Assembly: GCA_034717985.1 (NCBI GenBank)
Contig: JAYEMH010000044.1
Location: forward strand, 1-17,414
Reading direction: 5' to 3'
DNA length: 17,414 nt
DNA from: JAYEMH01 sp034717985 [NCBI: Candidatus Ratteibacteria bacterium]
GTDB lineage: Bacteria; CAZDME01; JAYEMH01
Under the pieces are notes generated by a model that made no database searches, was not told where the DNA came from, and was given only the letters and a program-made list of their open reading frames with translations. The position numbers and the translations under genes are program-made. This document shows positions 10,501 through 16,681 of this stretch, piece by piece. Numbering within the stretch: position 1 is the stretch's first letter; every line of letters begins with the position of its first letter.

Positions 10501-11161
10501 GGATAATACTACTATCTTTGCCAAAACCGATGGCCCGCAGGAAAGTGGTGGCGATAACCTTCCTTCTTCGGTCAATAACGGCGAAAAGCACATCATTAAC
10601 GTCAAATTCAAATTCCAACCATGAGCCTCGATAAGGAATAACCCGGACAGAATAAATGCGCTTTCCGGTTGGATGGAGACTGGATTCATAGTAAAGGCCG
10701 GGGGAACGGTGCAGCTGACTGACAATTACTCTTTCGGCGCCGTTTACAATAAAGGTGCCCTGAGGAGTCATCAGCGGGAGCTCCCCGATATGAACTTCCT
10801 GGTCTCTAACTTCTTTAATTACTTTTCCTTCTTTTCCCTCTAGCGGCTTTCGCAAAACCAGCCTGGTTTTCATACTGAGAGGGGCCGAATAGGTAAATCC
10901 TCGCCGATGACACTCCTCCATCGAATACTTGGGGCTGCCCAGAGAATAGCTGATATACTCAAGTGAGATTGATCCGTCATATCCAACTACCGGGAAAGTA
11001 TCCAGAAAAGCAGCCTGAAGTCCCTGCCGCTTCCTTTTCTCTGGCGCAACCCCTGCCTGCAGGAAATCGTTATAGGACTTTTTCTGAACCTCAATTAAAT
11101 GAGGAAAATTTAAGACCGTGGGTATTTTGGCAAAGGACAATCTTTTTGTTTTGTTTTTCAT
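7520..11161 (-). CDS. rpoB: DNA-directed RNA polymerase subunit beta
   Basis: This is the second catalytic subunit of RNA polymerase, 1213 residues, shorter than the E. coli subunit because the SI1 insertion is missing. The rifampicin pocket is at about 455-485: [11 protein letters not shown] and [13 protein letters not shown]. Residues matching E. coli Q513, D516, H526, S531 and L533 are all of the sensitive type (Q461, D464, H474, S479, L481). Other landmarks are [19 protein letters not shown] (502-520), [11 protein letters not shown] (755-765), [14 protein letters not shown] (965-978) and the C-terminal [20 protein letters not shown] (1105-1124). A charged, probably coiled-coil insertion (about 886-940) occupies the SI2 site. 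The gene has its own promoter and an approximately 68-nt leader. AGG lies rather far (about 12 nt) upstream of the ATG. Confidence 0.98.
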   Translation of the reverse strand: MKNKTKRLSFAKIPTVLNFPHLIEVQKKSYNDFLQAGVAPEKRKRQGLQAAFLDTFPVVGYDGSISLEYISYSLGSPKYSMEECHRRGFTYSAPLSMKTRLVLRKPLEGKEGKVIKEVRDQEVHIGELPLMTPQGTFIVNGAERVIVSQLHRSPGLYYESSLHPTGKRIYSVRVIPYRGSWLEFEFDVNDVLFAVIDRRRKVIATTFLRAIGFGKDSSIIRQFYGIEEVNLRERGAVDKLLGRYLADDIIDLTNKEVVASAREQLTQKTVQKIKTLKPKLEKVKVIKIIREDISIIATLNRDRRSSEEEALLDIYRRLRPGDPPSVEGAKNLLTRLFFDPKRYDLSRVGRYKFNSKLGMDVSLEKRTLRPEDIIQVMKYLINLKDGYGELDDIDHLGNRRVRSVGELVHNQFRIGLARMERVVRDRMNLLDSKELMPYNLLNPQLLSASIKDFFGRSQLSQFMDQTNPLAELTHKRRLSALGPGGLSRERAGFEVRDIHPSHYGRICPIETPEGPNIGLIASLSTYARISEFGFIETPYRKVENRKVVDKVEYLTADEEYNYVIAQANAKLDKNGKLADEKVISCYKGDYPVMPSDSVKYMDVSPMQLVSVAAALIPFLEHDDANRALMGSNMQRQSVPLLKTEVPLVGTGMEEAVAYDSGVLVIARRSGIVEEVCADKIIIRPDREKGKRKTKDKYDIYILRKFQRSNQDTCINQKPVVFNGQRVKAGEVIADGPATNQGELALGKNILVAFMPWGGYNFEDAILISEKVVKEDIYTSIHIEEFILEARETKLGKEEVTRDIPNVGEEALANLDERGVICSGAEVKSGDILVGKITPKTETELSPEEKLLRAIFGEKAEDVRDTSLVVPPGIEGIVIDTQVFSRRLRDRSEKAKAEEKDLIARIKKKYNVEIKRLKKEYPHRARELEEERNRDVAAIRKGDELPPGVLKMIKVYVATKRKLSVGDKMAGRHGNKGVIAKILPEEDMPYLPDGTPVEIVLNPLGVPSRMNLGQILETHLGWAARALGLKVASPVFDGAREIEIKELLEKAELPVSGQTVLYDGRTGEPFCQEVTAGYIYMMKLAHLVEDKMHARSIGPYSLITQQPLGGKAQFGGQRLGEMEVWALEAYGAAYTLQEMLTVKSDDVAGRNRIYETIVKGENLLESGRPESFNVLVKELQGLALNLKLLKEGKDITPQPKGRGLSAGLFKTKKK

Positions 11162-11188
11162 TAGATTTTTCTACCTAACCAAGTCTGC

Positions 11189-11210
11189 CGCCGGAAATGG
11201 GCCTCCGGCG
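11189..11210 (-). promoter_or_regulatory. Hairpin in the rpoB 5' leader
   Basis: In the predicted leader of rpoB, CGCCGGA and TCCGGCG form a perfect 7-bp GC-rich stem with an 8-nt loop. It lies about 28 nt upstream of the start codon and has no U-tract after it. It could stabilise the 5' end or be a control site. It does not resemble a leader motif I can name. Confidence 0.5.
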
Positions 11211-11235
11211 TCTATACAGTATGATAAAAGTACAT

Positions 11236-11286
11236 AGTATACGTCATCCCGGGGATTTGTCAAGAAAAAAATAAAAAAATCTTTAA
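11236..11286 (-). promoter_or_regulatory. Promoter of the rpoBC-rpsLG-fusA operon, with UP-like tract
   Basis: On the minus strand a perfect -35 box TTGACA (11258-11263) is followed after 16 nt by TATACT (11236-11241), one mismatch from the -10 consensus. The start of transcription is predicted near 11229, giving a leader of about 68 nt. Immediately upstream of the -35 lies a T/A tract (about 11264-11286) containing two runs of seven T, resembling an UP element, which fits a highly expressed operon. The spacer holds an 11-bp palindrome ATCCC-G-GGGAT (11246-11256, read on the plus strand). No other promoter of this quality was seen between here and the left edge. Confidence 0.8.
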
Positions 11287-11320
11287 ATCTAAACAGGAAG
11301 GATTTCCGACAGCCGGATAA

Positions 11321-11353
11321 ACCCCGTTAGAGAACAAAGTTCTCTAACGGGGT
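11321..11353 (-). terminator. Hairpin terminator between the membrane-protein gene and rpoB
   Basis: A perfect 15-bp inverted repeat, ACCCCGTTAGAGAAC (11321-11335) and GTTCTCTAACGGGGT (11339-11353), encloses a 3-nt loop. It starts 10 nt after the stop codon of the upstream gene. In the direction of transcription only a short U-rich stretch (UUUAU) follows, so termination may be incomplete. The stem is very stable and the position before the rpoB promoter supports a terminator role. Confidence 0.8.
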
Positions 11354-11363
11354 AAATAAAAGT

Positions 11364-11855
11364 TTATTCCTCTTCTTTGCCTTCCGGTATAGGCCGGGGC
11401 GACTTGAGTTTTGGGGCAGGAAATTCAATCTGTGGAGGCTGGCCAAGAATGACCGGTTTTCCTAACTCCAGATGGGGGGAGCGAACATCCGGTCTGATTG
11501 GCCGGTGAATCCCCCGGGGAGTAACCACTGGCTGAGGGAATTTCATTTTGGGAGGAAGGGGCAGTTTCACTTTGGGGGGAAGACGATACGGCTGCACCAA
11601 AGACTTAAAAGGTTTTCTGGGCGGCGGAAATTTTGCCTTAACCGGAGCGCCCAGCTTAAAGCCTAAAAACCAGCCTAAACCAAAACTGCCTATAAGAAGT
11701 ATTGACAAAAGACCGATTTTAATCCTTATTTCATGGCAGCATCCCTGCCAAAATACTTTCATTCCTCTAAGCAGAAATAATCCTATTCTCTTTCCACCTT
11801 TCTTATCGATTGACATTCCCTTTTCTTCCACGTTTAAATTCTCTTTTTCGCCCAT
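11364..11855 (-). CDS. Unrecognised single-pass membrane protein with Pro/Lys-rich tail
   Basis: I do not recognise this 163-residue protein. Residues 1-45 are hydrophilic and basic (MGEKENLNVEEKG, later KKGGKR and HEIRIK, with a CC pair at 39-40). Residues 47-66 form one clear hydrophobic helix (IGLLSILLIGSFGLGWFLGF). Positive charge before the helix predicts a cytoplasmic N-terminus and a tail of about 95 residues outside the inner membrane. The tail is proline-rich and carries a repeated K-x-K-hydrophobic-P-x-P pattern: KAKFPPP (73-79), KVKLPLP (95-101), KMKFPQP (103-109), with weaker copies QIEFPAP (142-148) and KLKSPRP (149-155). It ends in an acidic EGKEEE. Layout resembles the anchor and spacer of TonB-like proteins, but no TonB C-terminal domain is present. 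A strong Shine-Dalgarno, its own promoter and its own terminator indicate a genuine, monocistronic gene. Confidence 0.8.
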   Translation of the reverse strand: MGEKENLNVEEKGMSIDKKGGKRIGLFLLRGMKVFWQGCCHEIRIKIGLLSILLIGSFGLGWFLGFKLGAPVKAKFPPPRKPFKSLVQPYRLPPKVKLPLPPKMKFPQPVVTPRGIHRPIRPDVRSPHLELGKPVILGQPPQIEFPAPKLKSPRPIPEGKEEE

Positions 11856-11860
11856 TTATT

Positions 11861-11867
11861 CCCTCCT
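11861..11867 (-). promoter_or_regulatory. Strong ribosome binding site of the membrane-protein gene
   Basis: AGGAGGG on the minus strand sits 5-6 nt before the ATG at 11855. It fixes the start and is the best evidence that this unrecognised gene is translated. Confidence 0.8.
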
Positions 11868-11933
11868 GGTAATACCAACCTTCTTAGAATTCTTAAACCA
11901 ACTTCTCGCTTAAACATTTTCATTTCCAAAGGT

Positions 11934-11950
11934 GAGCTATGAGCTATGAG
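11934..11950. repeat. GAGCTAT heptamer repeat at predicted transcription start
   Basis: There are two and a half perfect copies of GAGCTAT (11934-11940, 11941-11947, then GAG). They lie right after the -10 box of the promoter at 11953-11982, so the repeat is probably the first transcribed sequence (CTCATAGCTCATAGCTC in the RNA sense). It is short, but has the same period as the two longer heptamer arrays in this window. Confidence 0.6.
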
Positions 11951-11952
11951 AA

Positions 11953-11982
11953 AGTATAACAGAAAAGAAACAACTCTGTCAA
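11953..11982 (-). promoter_or_regulatory. Promoter of the membrane-protein gene
   Basis: On the minus strand TTGACA (11977-11982) and TATACT (11953-11958) are separated by 18 nt. The predicted start is near 11945, leaving a leader of about 90 nt. The A/T-rich tandem duplication 11988-12017 lies directly upstream and could act as an UP element. Confidence 0.75.
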
Positions 11983-11987
11983 CAGAA

Positions 11988-12017
11988 GATTTAAAAAAAC
12001 TTGATTTAAAAAAACTT
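11988..12017. repeat. Perfect 15-bp A/T-rich tandem duplication
   Basis: GATTTAAAAAAACTT occurs twice back to back (11988-12002 and 12003-12017). It begins at the last base of the stop codon of the pseudouridine synthase gene and ends 5 bp from the -35 box of the next promoter. Each copy carries a seven-A run. No stem precedes the T runs, so it is not a classical terminator. Confidence 0.9.
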
Positions 12018-12985
12018 CAACCTTGGCGAGAGCGTAAAACCCGCAGGGCCTGCTGGAAATCATCCGGTAAGGGGACAGAAAACTCAAGGGAATGGCCGGT
12101 AGCCGGATGTTTGAATCCCAATCGGTAAGCGTGAAGGGCGGGGCGGCCAATCAGCTTTTCTTTTTTTGCTTTTTTGCCCCCGTATACTTTATCGCCGATT
12201 ATCGGATGACCGAGATAGGAGAGGTGAACCCGAATCTGGTGTGTCCTGCCCGTGCCCAGCCGCAACTCCAGCAGACTATAATCGGGAAATGTTTCTATCA
12301 CCTTATAAAAGGTCGATGCTTTTCTTCCTTTATGCGTATGGACGGATATTTTTTTTCTCTCCCGGGGATGCCGGCCGATAGCTATTTCAATCTTACCCTG
12401 GCGCTTTTTGGGCTGGCCTTTAACCAGGGCAAAATAGCGCCTTTTCATCGTTCTTTCTGCCAACTGCCCGGCTAAATTGAGATGGCTAAAATTATCTTTA
12501 GCCACTACCAACAAACCACTGGTATCTTTATCCAGGCGATGAACAATACCCCTTCTCATCGGACCGTTAATCGCGGAAAGAAATCCGGTGTGATGGAAGA
12601 GGGCATTAACCAAAGTGCCTGAATAAACATTGGCAGCCGGATGAACAATCATTCCGGCTGACTTGTTAACAACTAACAGATTTTCATCTTCATAAACAAT
12701 CTTTAAAGGTATTGCTTCTGCTTTAATTTCGATTTCTTCTTCTTTAGGTAAGTGTAATTTCACTAAATCTTTTTGTTTTAATTTGCAGCTCGGTTTAACC
12801 TTTTTCCCGTTTACTTTGACTAATCCTTCTTTAATTAAATTCTGAAGAGAAGAACGAGAAGCAGGCACATTCATCTCTACCAAAAATTTATCCACACGAA
12901 AACTATGGGAATCTTTTCCCACAGAAAACTTAAACTCTCTATTCACTTGCCCTTCAATCTTTAATGGGGTTTTTGCCTCAAACAA
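12017..12985 (-). CDS. rluD: RluA/RluD-family 23S rRNA pseudouridine synthase
   Basis: The enzyme isomerises uridine to pseudouridine in RNA; the RluD branch modifies helix 69 of 23S rRNA. The 322-residue frame shows an S4 RNA-binding domain (about 28-75, with RVDKFLVEM and KEGLVKVNGKKVK), then the catalytic domain with VVNKSAGMIVHPA (105-117), HRLDKDTSGLLVVAK (149-163, catalytic Asp D152) and RLGTGRTHQIRVHLSYLGHP (about 242-261). That is the RluA-family signature, and the S4 domain favours RluD or RluC. The start is uncertain: the frame opens with TTG at 12985, overlapping lspA by 25 nt, and a GTG at 12946 is an alternative that still keeps the whole S4 domain. It is the last gene of the ileS-dksA-lspA group. 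The exact uridine target cannot be read from the sequence. Confidence 0.92.
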   Translation of the reverse strand: MFEAKTPLKIEGQVNREFKFSVGKDSHSFRVDKFLVEMNVPASRSSLQNLIKEGLVKVNGKKVKPSCKLKQKDLVKLHLPKEEEIEIKAEAIPLKIVYEDENLLVVNKSAGMIVHPAANVYSGTLVNALFHHTGFLSAINGPMRRGIVHRLDKDTSGLLVVAKDNFSHLNLAGQLAERTMKRRYFALVKGQPKKRQGKIEIAIGRHPRERKKISVHTHKGRKASTFYKVIETFPDYSLLELRLGTGRTHQIRVHLSYLGHPIIGDKVYGGKKAKKEKLIGRPALHAYRLGFKHPATGHSLEFSVPLPDDFQQALRVLRSRQG

Positions 12986-13398
12986 ATCCAGGCCAAAATG
13001 ATAACCCCAATGGTTATCGCCGAATCAGCTATATTAAAAACCGGCCAAAAGCGGAAATCCAAAAAATCTATAACCGCTCCATGAAAAAGGCGGTCATACA
13101 AATTGCCCAGTGTCCCGCCTAAAATCAGACCTAAAGAGAGGACGCCTGATCTGGCTTTTATCTTTTTTTGGAAATGCAAAAAAAGGATTATTATAATCGT
13201 TACGAAAGAAACTGCCATGAAAAGAGGAAGGTATCCCGGAAGAAAGCCGAAGGCCGCCCCTTTGTTTTCCACTAAGGTCAGATGGAAAACATTTCTGATA
13301 ACCGGAAAGGATTTCTGGGGATGAAGTAAAACGCTGATGTAAATTTTGGAGATGCGGTCAAGAATGAAAACTAAGGAAGCGGTTAATACAAAACACAT
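12961..13398 (-). CDS. lspA: Lipoprotein signal peptidase (signal peptidase II)
   Basis: LspA is an inner-membrane aspartic protease that removes signal peptides from prolipoproteins after lipid attachment to the lipobox cysteine. The 145-residue product has the family's four hydrophobic segments and conserved boxes: LDRISK around D14, VENKGAAFGF (43-52), GNLYDR (98-103) with VIDF (109-112), and FNIADS (121-126). The catalytic aspartates lie in the last two boxes. It is slightly shorter than the E. coli enzyme. Its ATG directly follows the stop codon of the DksA-type gene, with AGGGA about 9 nt upstream, and its end overlaps the pseudouridine synthase frame. This implies translational coupling. 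An lspA gene indicates that the cell makes lipoproteins. Confidence 0.95.
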   Translation of the reverse strand: MCFVLTASLVFILDRISKIYISVLLHPQKSFPVIRNVFHLTLVENKGAAFGFLPGYLPLFMAVSFVTIIIILFLHFQKKIKARSGVLSLGLILGGTLGNLYDRLFHGAVIDFLDFRFWPVFNIADSAITIGVIILAWICLRQKPH

Positions 13399-13794
13399 CT
13401 AACGCTTTCCCTGAAGCTCTTCTTTCTCCTTACAATCAATACAAAGATGGGCATAGGGAATGGCCTTGAGTCGCTTGACGGTGATACGCTTCCCGCAATT
13501 TTCGCACAGCCCGTAATCCCGGCTGTTAACTTTATTCAAGGCTTTTTCTACCTCTCTAAGCAAATTCTGCTCGCTGGAAACAAGACCGATGGCAAATTCC
13601 TGAGCATAGGCATCGGAAGCAACATCCGCCATGTGTAAACGATACCCGGAAAGATCACCGCTGGCTTCCCGGGTTGTCCTTTTTAAATTGTCTTTCTCCA
13701 AATGTTCGATTTCACCGATGACTTTCTTTCTGATTTCCTGTAGACTTTGTTGATATTTTTTAGCGTCTTTTTTCGACATCCCTTTAGATTTCAT
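13399..13794 (-). CDS. DksA/TraR-family zinc-finger protein
   Basis: This 131-residue protein has a long N-terminal helical region, then a tip-like segment MADVASDAYAQEF (55-67). A second helix and a C4 zinc finger follow, C97-x2-C100-x17-C118-x2-C121, within GLCENCGKRI and LCIDCKEKEE. DksA-family proteins insert a coiled-coil into the RNA polymerase secondary channel and, with ppGpp, tune initiation at rRNA and other promoters; whether this one does is inference. The acidic tip residues D57 and D61 are placed as in the family but are not identical to E. coli DksA, so I give no symbol. The ATG at 13794 is fixed by GGAGGT 7 nt upstream and overlaps the end of ileS by 11 nt. Next comes lspA, with no spacing. 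Confidence 0.9.
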   Translation of the reverse strand: MKSKGMSKKDAKKYQQSLQEIRKKVIGEIEHLEKDNLKRTTREASGDLSGYRLHMADVASDAYAQEFAIGLVSSEQNLLREVEKALNKVNSRDYGLCENCGKRITVKRLKAIPYAHLCIDCKEKEELQGKR

Positions 13795-16606
13795 CTTTTA
13801 TACCTCCGGCTTGAAGATGCTCGATGCAGCGATTGCAGATTTCCGGGAACCTACTGTTTTCTCCGGTGCTCCGGCTGTAATTCCAGCAGCGCCCGCATTT
13901 TTTACCTGCGGCAAAGCGGGCTTCAATAGCCAATCCTTTAATTTCCTGGCTCTGAAAAATTTTGTCCCCCGGTTTTTCGTTCCCGGCTTCTACCTGGGAG
14001 ACAATCAAAACAGAAGGAAGTAAATCTAAGTTATCCTTTAAAAAGGCCAGCCAGGCTTTATCTTGGCAATAAAAAATTATTTTTGCCTCTAAAGAATTAC
14101 CGATTACTTTATCCCGGCGGGCAGCCTCTGTTATTTTGGCTGTTTCCCGGCGGATTCTTTTAATCTTAGCCCATTTATTCTCTAACTTCTCGCTAATCAG
14201 TTTTTCTTCGAACTTGGGCCAATCGGATAAAAAAACACTCTTCTCTCTAACCTGGAAAACTTCAGGAAAATGCTTCCAGATATCTTCGGCGGTAAAACTC
14301 AGGATTGGACTTATCAATTTAACCAGCGTTATTAAAATTTTAAAAAGAACGGTTTGCGCCGCTTTTCGTTCTGCCGAATTAGCAGGAAAAGTATATAGTC
14401 TATCCTTTAAGATGTCAAGATAAAATGAACTTAAATCAACGGTAAAATATCTATATAAAGAGGAGAAAAGATGGTGAAACTGATATTTCTCAAATTGTCC
14501 GTTGCTTTTCTCAATTAACTGCTCCAGCGTCGAAAGCATATAGCGGTCTATCTCCAGAAGATCCCGGTATGGTTTTAAGTCTTTAATCGGGGAAAAATCG
14601 TAGAGATTGGCTAAAAGAAAACGAAAGGTATTACGAATTCTCCGATAGGCTTCAACCAAACGAAATAAAATTTCATCCGATAAGCGTAAATCATCCCGAT
14701 AATCCTCTGAACAGACCCATAATCTTAAAATATCCGCTCCGTATTTGGCCATCACTTCCTGGGGAGCAGCCACATTGCCTAAAGATTTTGACATTTTCCG
14801 GCCTACACCGTCATTAACAAATCCGTGGGTTAAAACCGTCCGATAAGGACTCCCCTGCTTAATCCCAACGGCGGTTAATAATGAACTTTGAAACCATCCC
14901 CGGTATTGGTCGCTGCCTTCAAGGTAAAGGTCAGCCGGACAACTTAAATCGGCGCGGGTCTTGCATACCGCCGTATGGCTTACTCCGGAATCAAACCAAA
15001 CATCTAAAATATCCGTCTCTTTAGAAAAATCTTTCTGGCGGCATCCCGGACAAACCGTGCCGGCAGGAAGAAGTTCACCGGGGTCACTGGTAAACCAGAT
15101 ATCTGTTCCCTCTTTCTCTACCAGCTTAGCCACATGACAGATTATCTTCTCATCCAGAAGCGGTTTCTGACATTGCTTACAATAAAAAACAGGCAAGGGT
15201 ATGCCCCAAACCCGCTGGCGGGAAATACACCAATCGCCGCGGGATTCAATCATCCTGGTAATCCGCAGTTCCCCCCAGGAGGGAATCCAGTTCACTTTTT
15301 TAACCGCCGCCAGGGCTTTCTTCCGAAGATTGCCTTTATCCATAGAAATAAACCACTGTTCTGTCGCCCGGAAAATAATCGGCTCCTTGCACCGCCAGCA
15401 ATGGGGATAGGAGTGTTTCATCTCTTCATAAAAGAACAACAAACCGTCTTTTTTAAGTTTTTCTACAATTAGCGGGTTGGCCGAAAATACCTCGAGAGAA
15501 GACAAACCCTCAACTTCTTCTGTAAATCTCCCCTTTTTATCCACCGGGGTAATAATCGACAGGTTATATTTTAATCCAAGTTCGTAGTCTTCCTGTCCGT
15601 GCCCGGGAGCAATATGGACACAACCCGTTCCCTCATCTTTAATTACGTGTTCACCCAAAATTAAAGGTGAAGTTCTTTTGCTTAATGGCTGGCGGCAAAT
15701 TATTCCTTCAAGCTTATCCCCGGTTAAAGTTTTTAAAATCTTAAAATTCTTAATCCCGGCTTTTTCTAAAATGGGCTTGAGTAAATCTTTGGCCATGATT
15801 AGAATCTCCCGGCTGTTTATTTCTGCTAATACATATTCAAACTCTTTCTTGACGGCAATGGCGACATTGGCCGGCAAAGTCCAGGGAGTAGTTGTCCAGA
15901 TAAGCACACAGACAGGCAAGGCTGTATTCTCCGGAAGAATACGCCGGCAAAATTCTTTTTTGAGGGGAAATCGCACGTAGATAGAAGGAGATTCCTTATC
16001 AGCATATTCTACCTCGGCTTCGGCCAGAGCTGTTTTACACCGCCGGCACCATTGAACCGGTTTTAATCCTTTATAGATATTTTCGCCTTTTACCAGCCCG
16101 GCAAAAACCTCCAGAATTTTGGCTTCATAACCGGAATCCAGAGTCAGATAGGGATTTTCCCAGTCACCTAATACTCCCAATCTCTTAAATTCCTCTTTTT
16201 GAATCTTGACGAATTTAAGGGCGTAATTTCGGCATTTTTTTCTTATCTCTACAGCGCTTAATGTATTTTTCTCTTCTCCCAATTTTTTCATCACCTGGTG
16301 TTCGATGGGTAACCCCCGGCAATCCCAGCCGGGAACAAAGGGAGCGTTGAAACCAGACATAAATTTATACCTGACAATAATGTCTTTTAGAATTTTATTT
16401 AAAGCGTGCCCGATGTGGATGTTCCCGTTGGCATAAGGCGGTCCGTCATGAAGAATAAATTTTTCCCTCGTTTGGTTTTTCTCTAACAATCTCTGGTAAA
16501 GATTGATTTCTTCCCAGGTTCCGGCTATCTCCGGCTCGCGCCTGGCCAGTTCCGCCTTCATCGGGAAATTTGTCTTTGGTAAATTTAAAGTTTTCTTATA
16601 GTCCAT
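13784..16606 (-). CDS. ileS: Isoleucyl-tRNA synthetase
   Basis: This class I aminoacyl-tRNA synthetase charges tRNA-Ile. From the ATG at 16606 it has 940 residues, standard for the bacterial type. Landmarks are the N-terminus MDYKKTLNLPKTNFPMKAEL; the HIGH motif at 64-67 in GNIHIGHALNK; the editing (CP1) domain with WTTTPWTLPAN (237-247) and GTGCVHIAPGHGQEDYELG (326-344); GDWCISRQRVWGIPLPVFYC (457-476); KMSKS at 604-608; and a C-terminal zinc finger C904, C907, C924, C927. The frame stays open upstream to 16666, but those 20 codons translate the heptamer repeat and do not resemble IleRS. The ATG at 16606, with GGGA a few bases before it, gives the conserved N-terminus. It overlaps the DksA-type gene by 11 nt and follows the phosphorylase after a 75-nt repeat-filled gap. 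Confidence 0.98.
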   Translation of the reverse strand: MDYKKTLNLPKTNFPMKAELARREPEIAGTWEEINLYQRLLEKNQTREKFILHDGPPYANGNIHIGHALNKILKDIIVRYKFMSGFNAPFVPGWDCRGLPIEHQVMKKLGEEKNTLSAVEIRKKCRNYALKFVKIQKEEFKRLGVLGDWENPYLTLDSGYEAKILEVFAGLVKGENIYKGLKPVQWCRRCKTALAEAEVEYADKESPSIYVRFPLKKEFCRRILPENTALPVCVLIWTTTPWTLPANVAIAVKKEFEYVLAEINSREILIMAKDLLKPILEKAGIKNFKILKTLTGDKLEGIICRQPLSKRTSPLILGEHVIKDEGTGCVHIAPGHGQEDYELGLKYNLSIITPVDKKGRFTEEVEGLSSLEVFSANPLIVEKLKKDGLLFFYEEMKHSYPHCWRCKEPIIFRATEQWFISMDKGNLRKKALAAVKKVNWIPSWGELRITRMIESRGDWCISRQRVWGIPLPVFYCKQCQKPLLDEKIICHVAKLVEKEGTDIWFTSDPGELLPAGTVCPGCRQKDFSKETDILDVWFDSGVSHTAVCKTRADLSCPADLYLEGSDQYRGWFQSSLLTAVGIKQGSPYRTVLTHGFVNDGVGRKMSKSLGNVAAPQEVMAKYGADILRLWVCSEDYRDDLRLSDEILFRLVEAYRRIRNTFRFLLANLYDFSPIKDLKPYRDLLEIDRYMLSTLEQLIEKSNGQFEKYQFHHLFSSLYRYFTVDLSSFYLDILKDRLYTFPANSAERKAAQTVLFKILITLVKLISPILSFTAEDIWKHFPEVFQVREKSVFLSDWPKFEEKLISEKLENKWAKIKRIRRETAKITEAARRDKVIGNSLEAKIIFYCQDKAWLAFLKDNLDLLPSVLIVSQVEAGNEKPGDKIFQSQEIKGLAIEARFAAGKKCGRCWNYSRSTGENSRFPEICNRCIEHLQAGGIKDEI
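13802..13807 (-). promoter_or_regulatory. Ribosome binding site of the DksA-type gene inside ileS
   Basis: GGAGGT on the minus strand, 7 nt before ATG 13794, lies in the last codons of ileS. It selects this ATG over the second in-frame ATG at 13779. Confidence 0.8.
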
Positions 16607-16615
16607 TATATTTCC

Positions 16616-16680
16616 CGTATTACGTATATCGTCGTCCGTATACCGCAAACGGAATACGGAATACAAGATACGGTATACGA
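16616..16680. repeat. Inverted heptamer array between phosphorylase and ileS
   Basis: The tract reads in strict 7-bp steps: cgtatta, cgtatat, cgtcgtc, cgtatac, cgcaaac, ggaatac, ggaatac, aagatac, ggtatac, gac. The first four units have the CGTAT sense; after a central unit the rest have the complementary ATACG sense. A perfect 9-bp inverted repeat, CGTATACCG (16637-16645) and CGGTATACG (16671-16679), encloses a 25-nt loop. The array ends within 2 nt of the phosphorylase stop codon and about 10 nt before the ileS ATG. In RNA it could form a stem-loop just upstream of ileS translation. Confidence 0.85.
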
Positions 16681-16681
16681 C

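Noticed and set aside
11834-11923. A 29-codon minus-strand frame in the leader of the membrane-protein gene, rich in Arg and Lys and overlapping its start.
   Set aside because: It has no Shine-Dalgarno and no attenuator structure, and a frame of this length is expected by chance. It was kept out of the gene list.
11988-12017. An intrinsic terminator for the pseudouridine synthase gene, suggested by two seven-T runs after its stop.
   Set aside because: No stem-loop directly precedes the T runs. They fit an UP-like element or an A-tract duplication better.
16607-16666. A 20-codon N-terminal extension of IleRS starting at 16666.
   Set aside because: It translates the heptamer repeat, does not resemble IleRS, and the ATG at 16606 gives the conserved family N-terminus.
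16607-16681. A T-box leader regulating ileS.
   Set aside because: The gap is only 75 nt, consists of heptamer repeats, and lacks a T-box consensus and a terminator/antiterminator pair.
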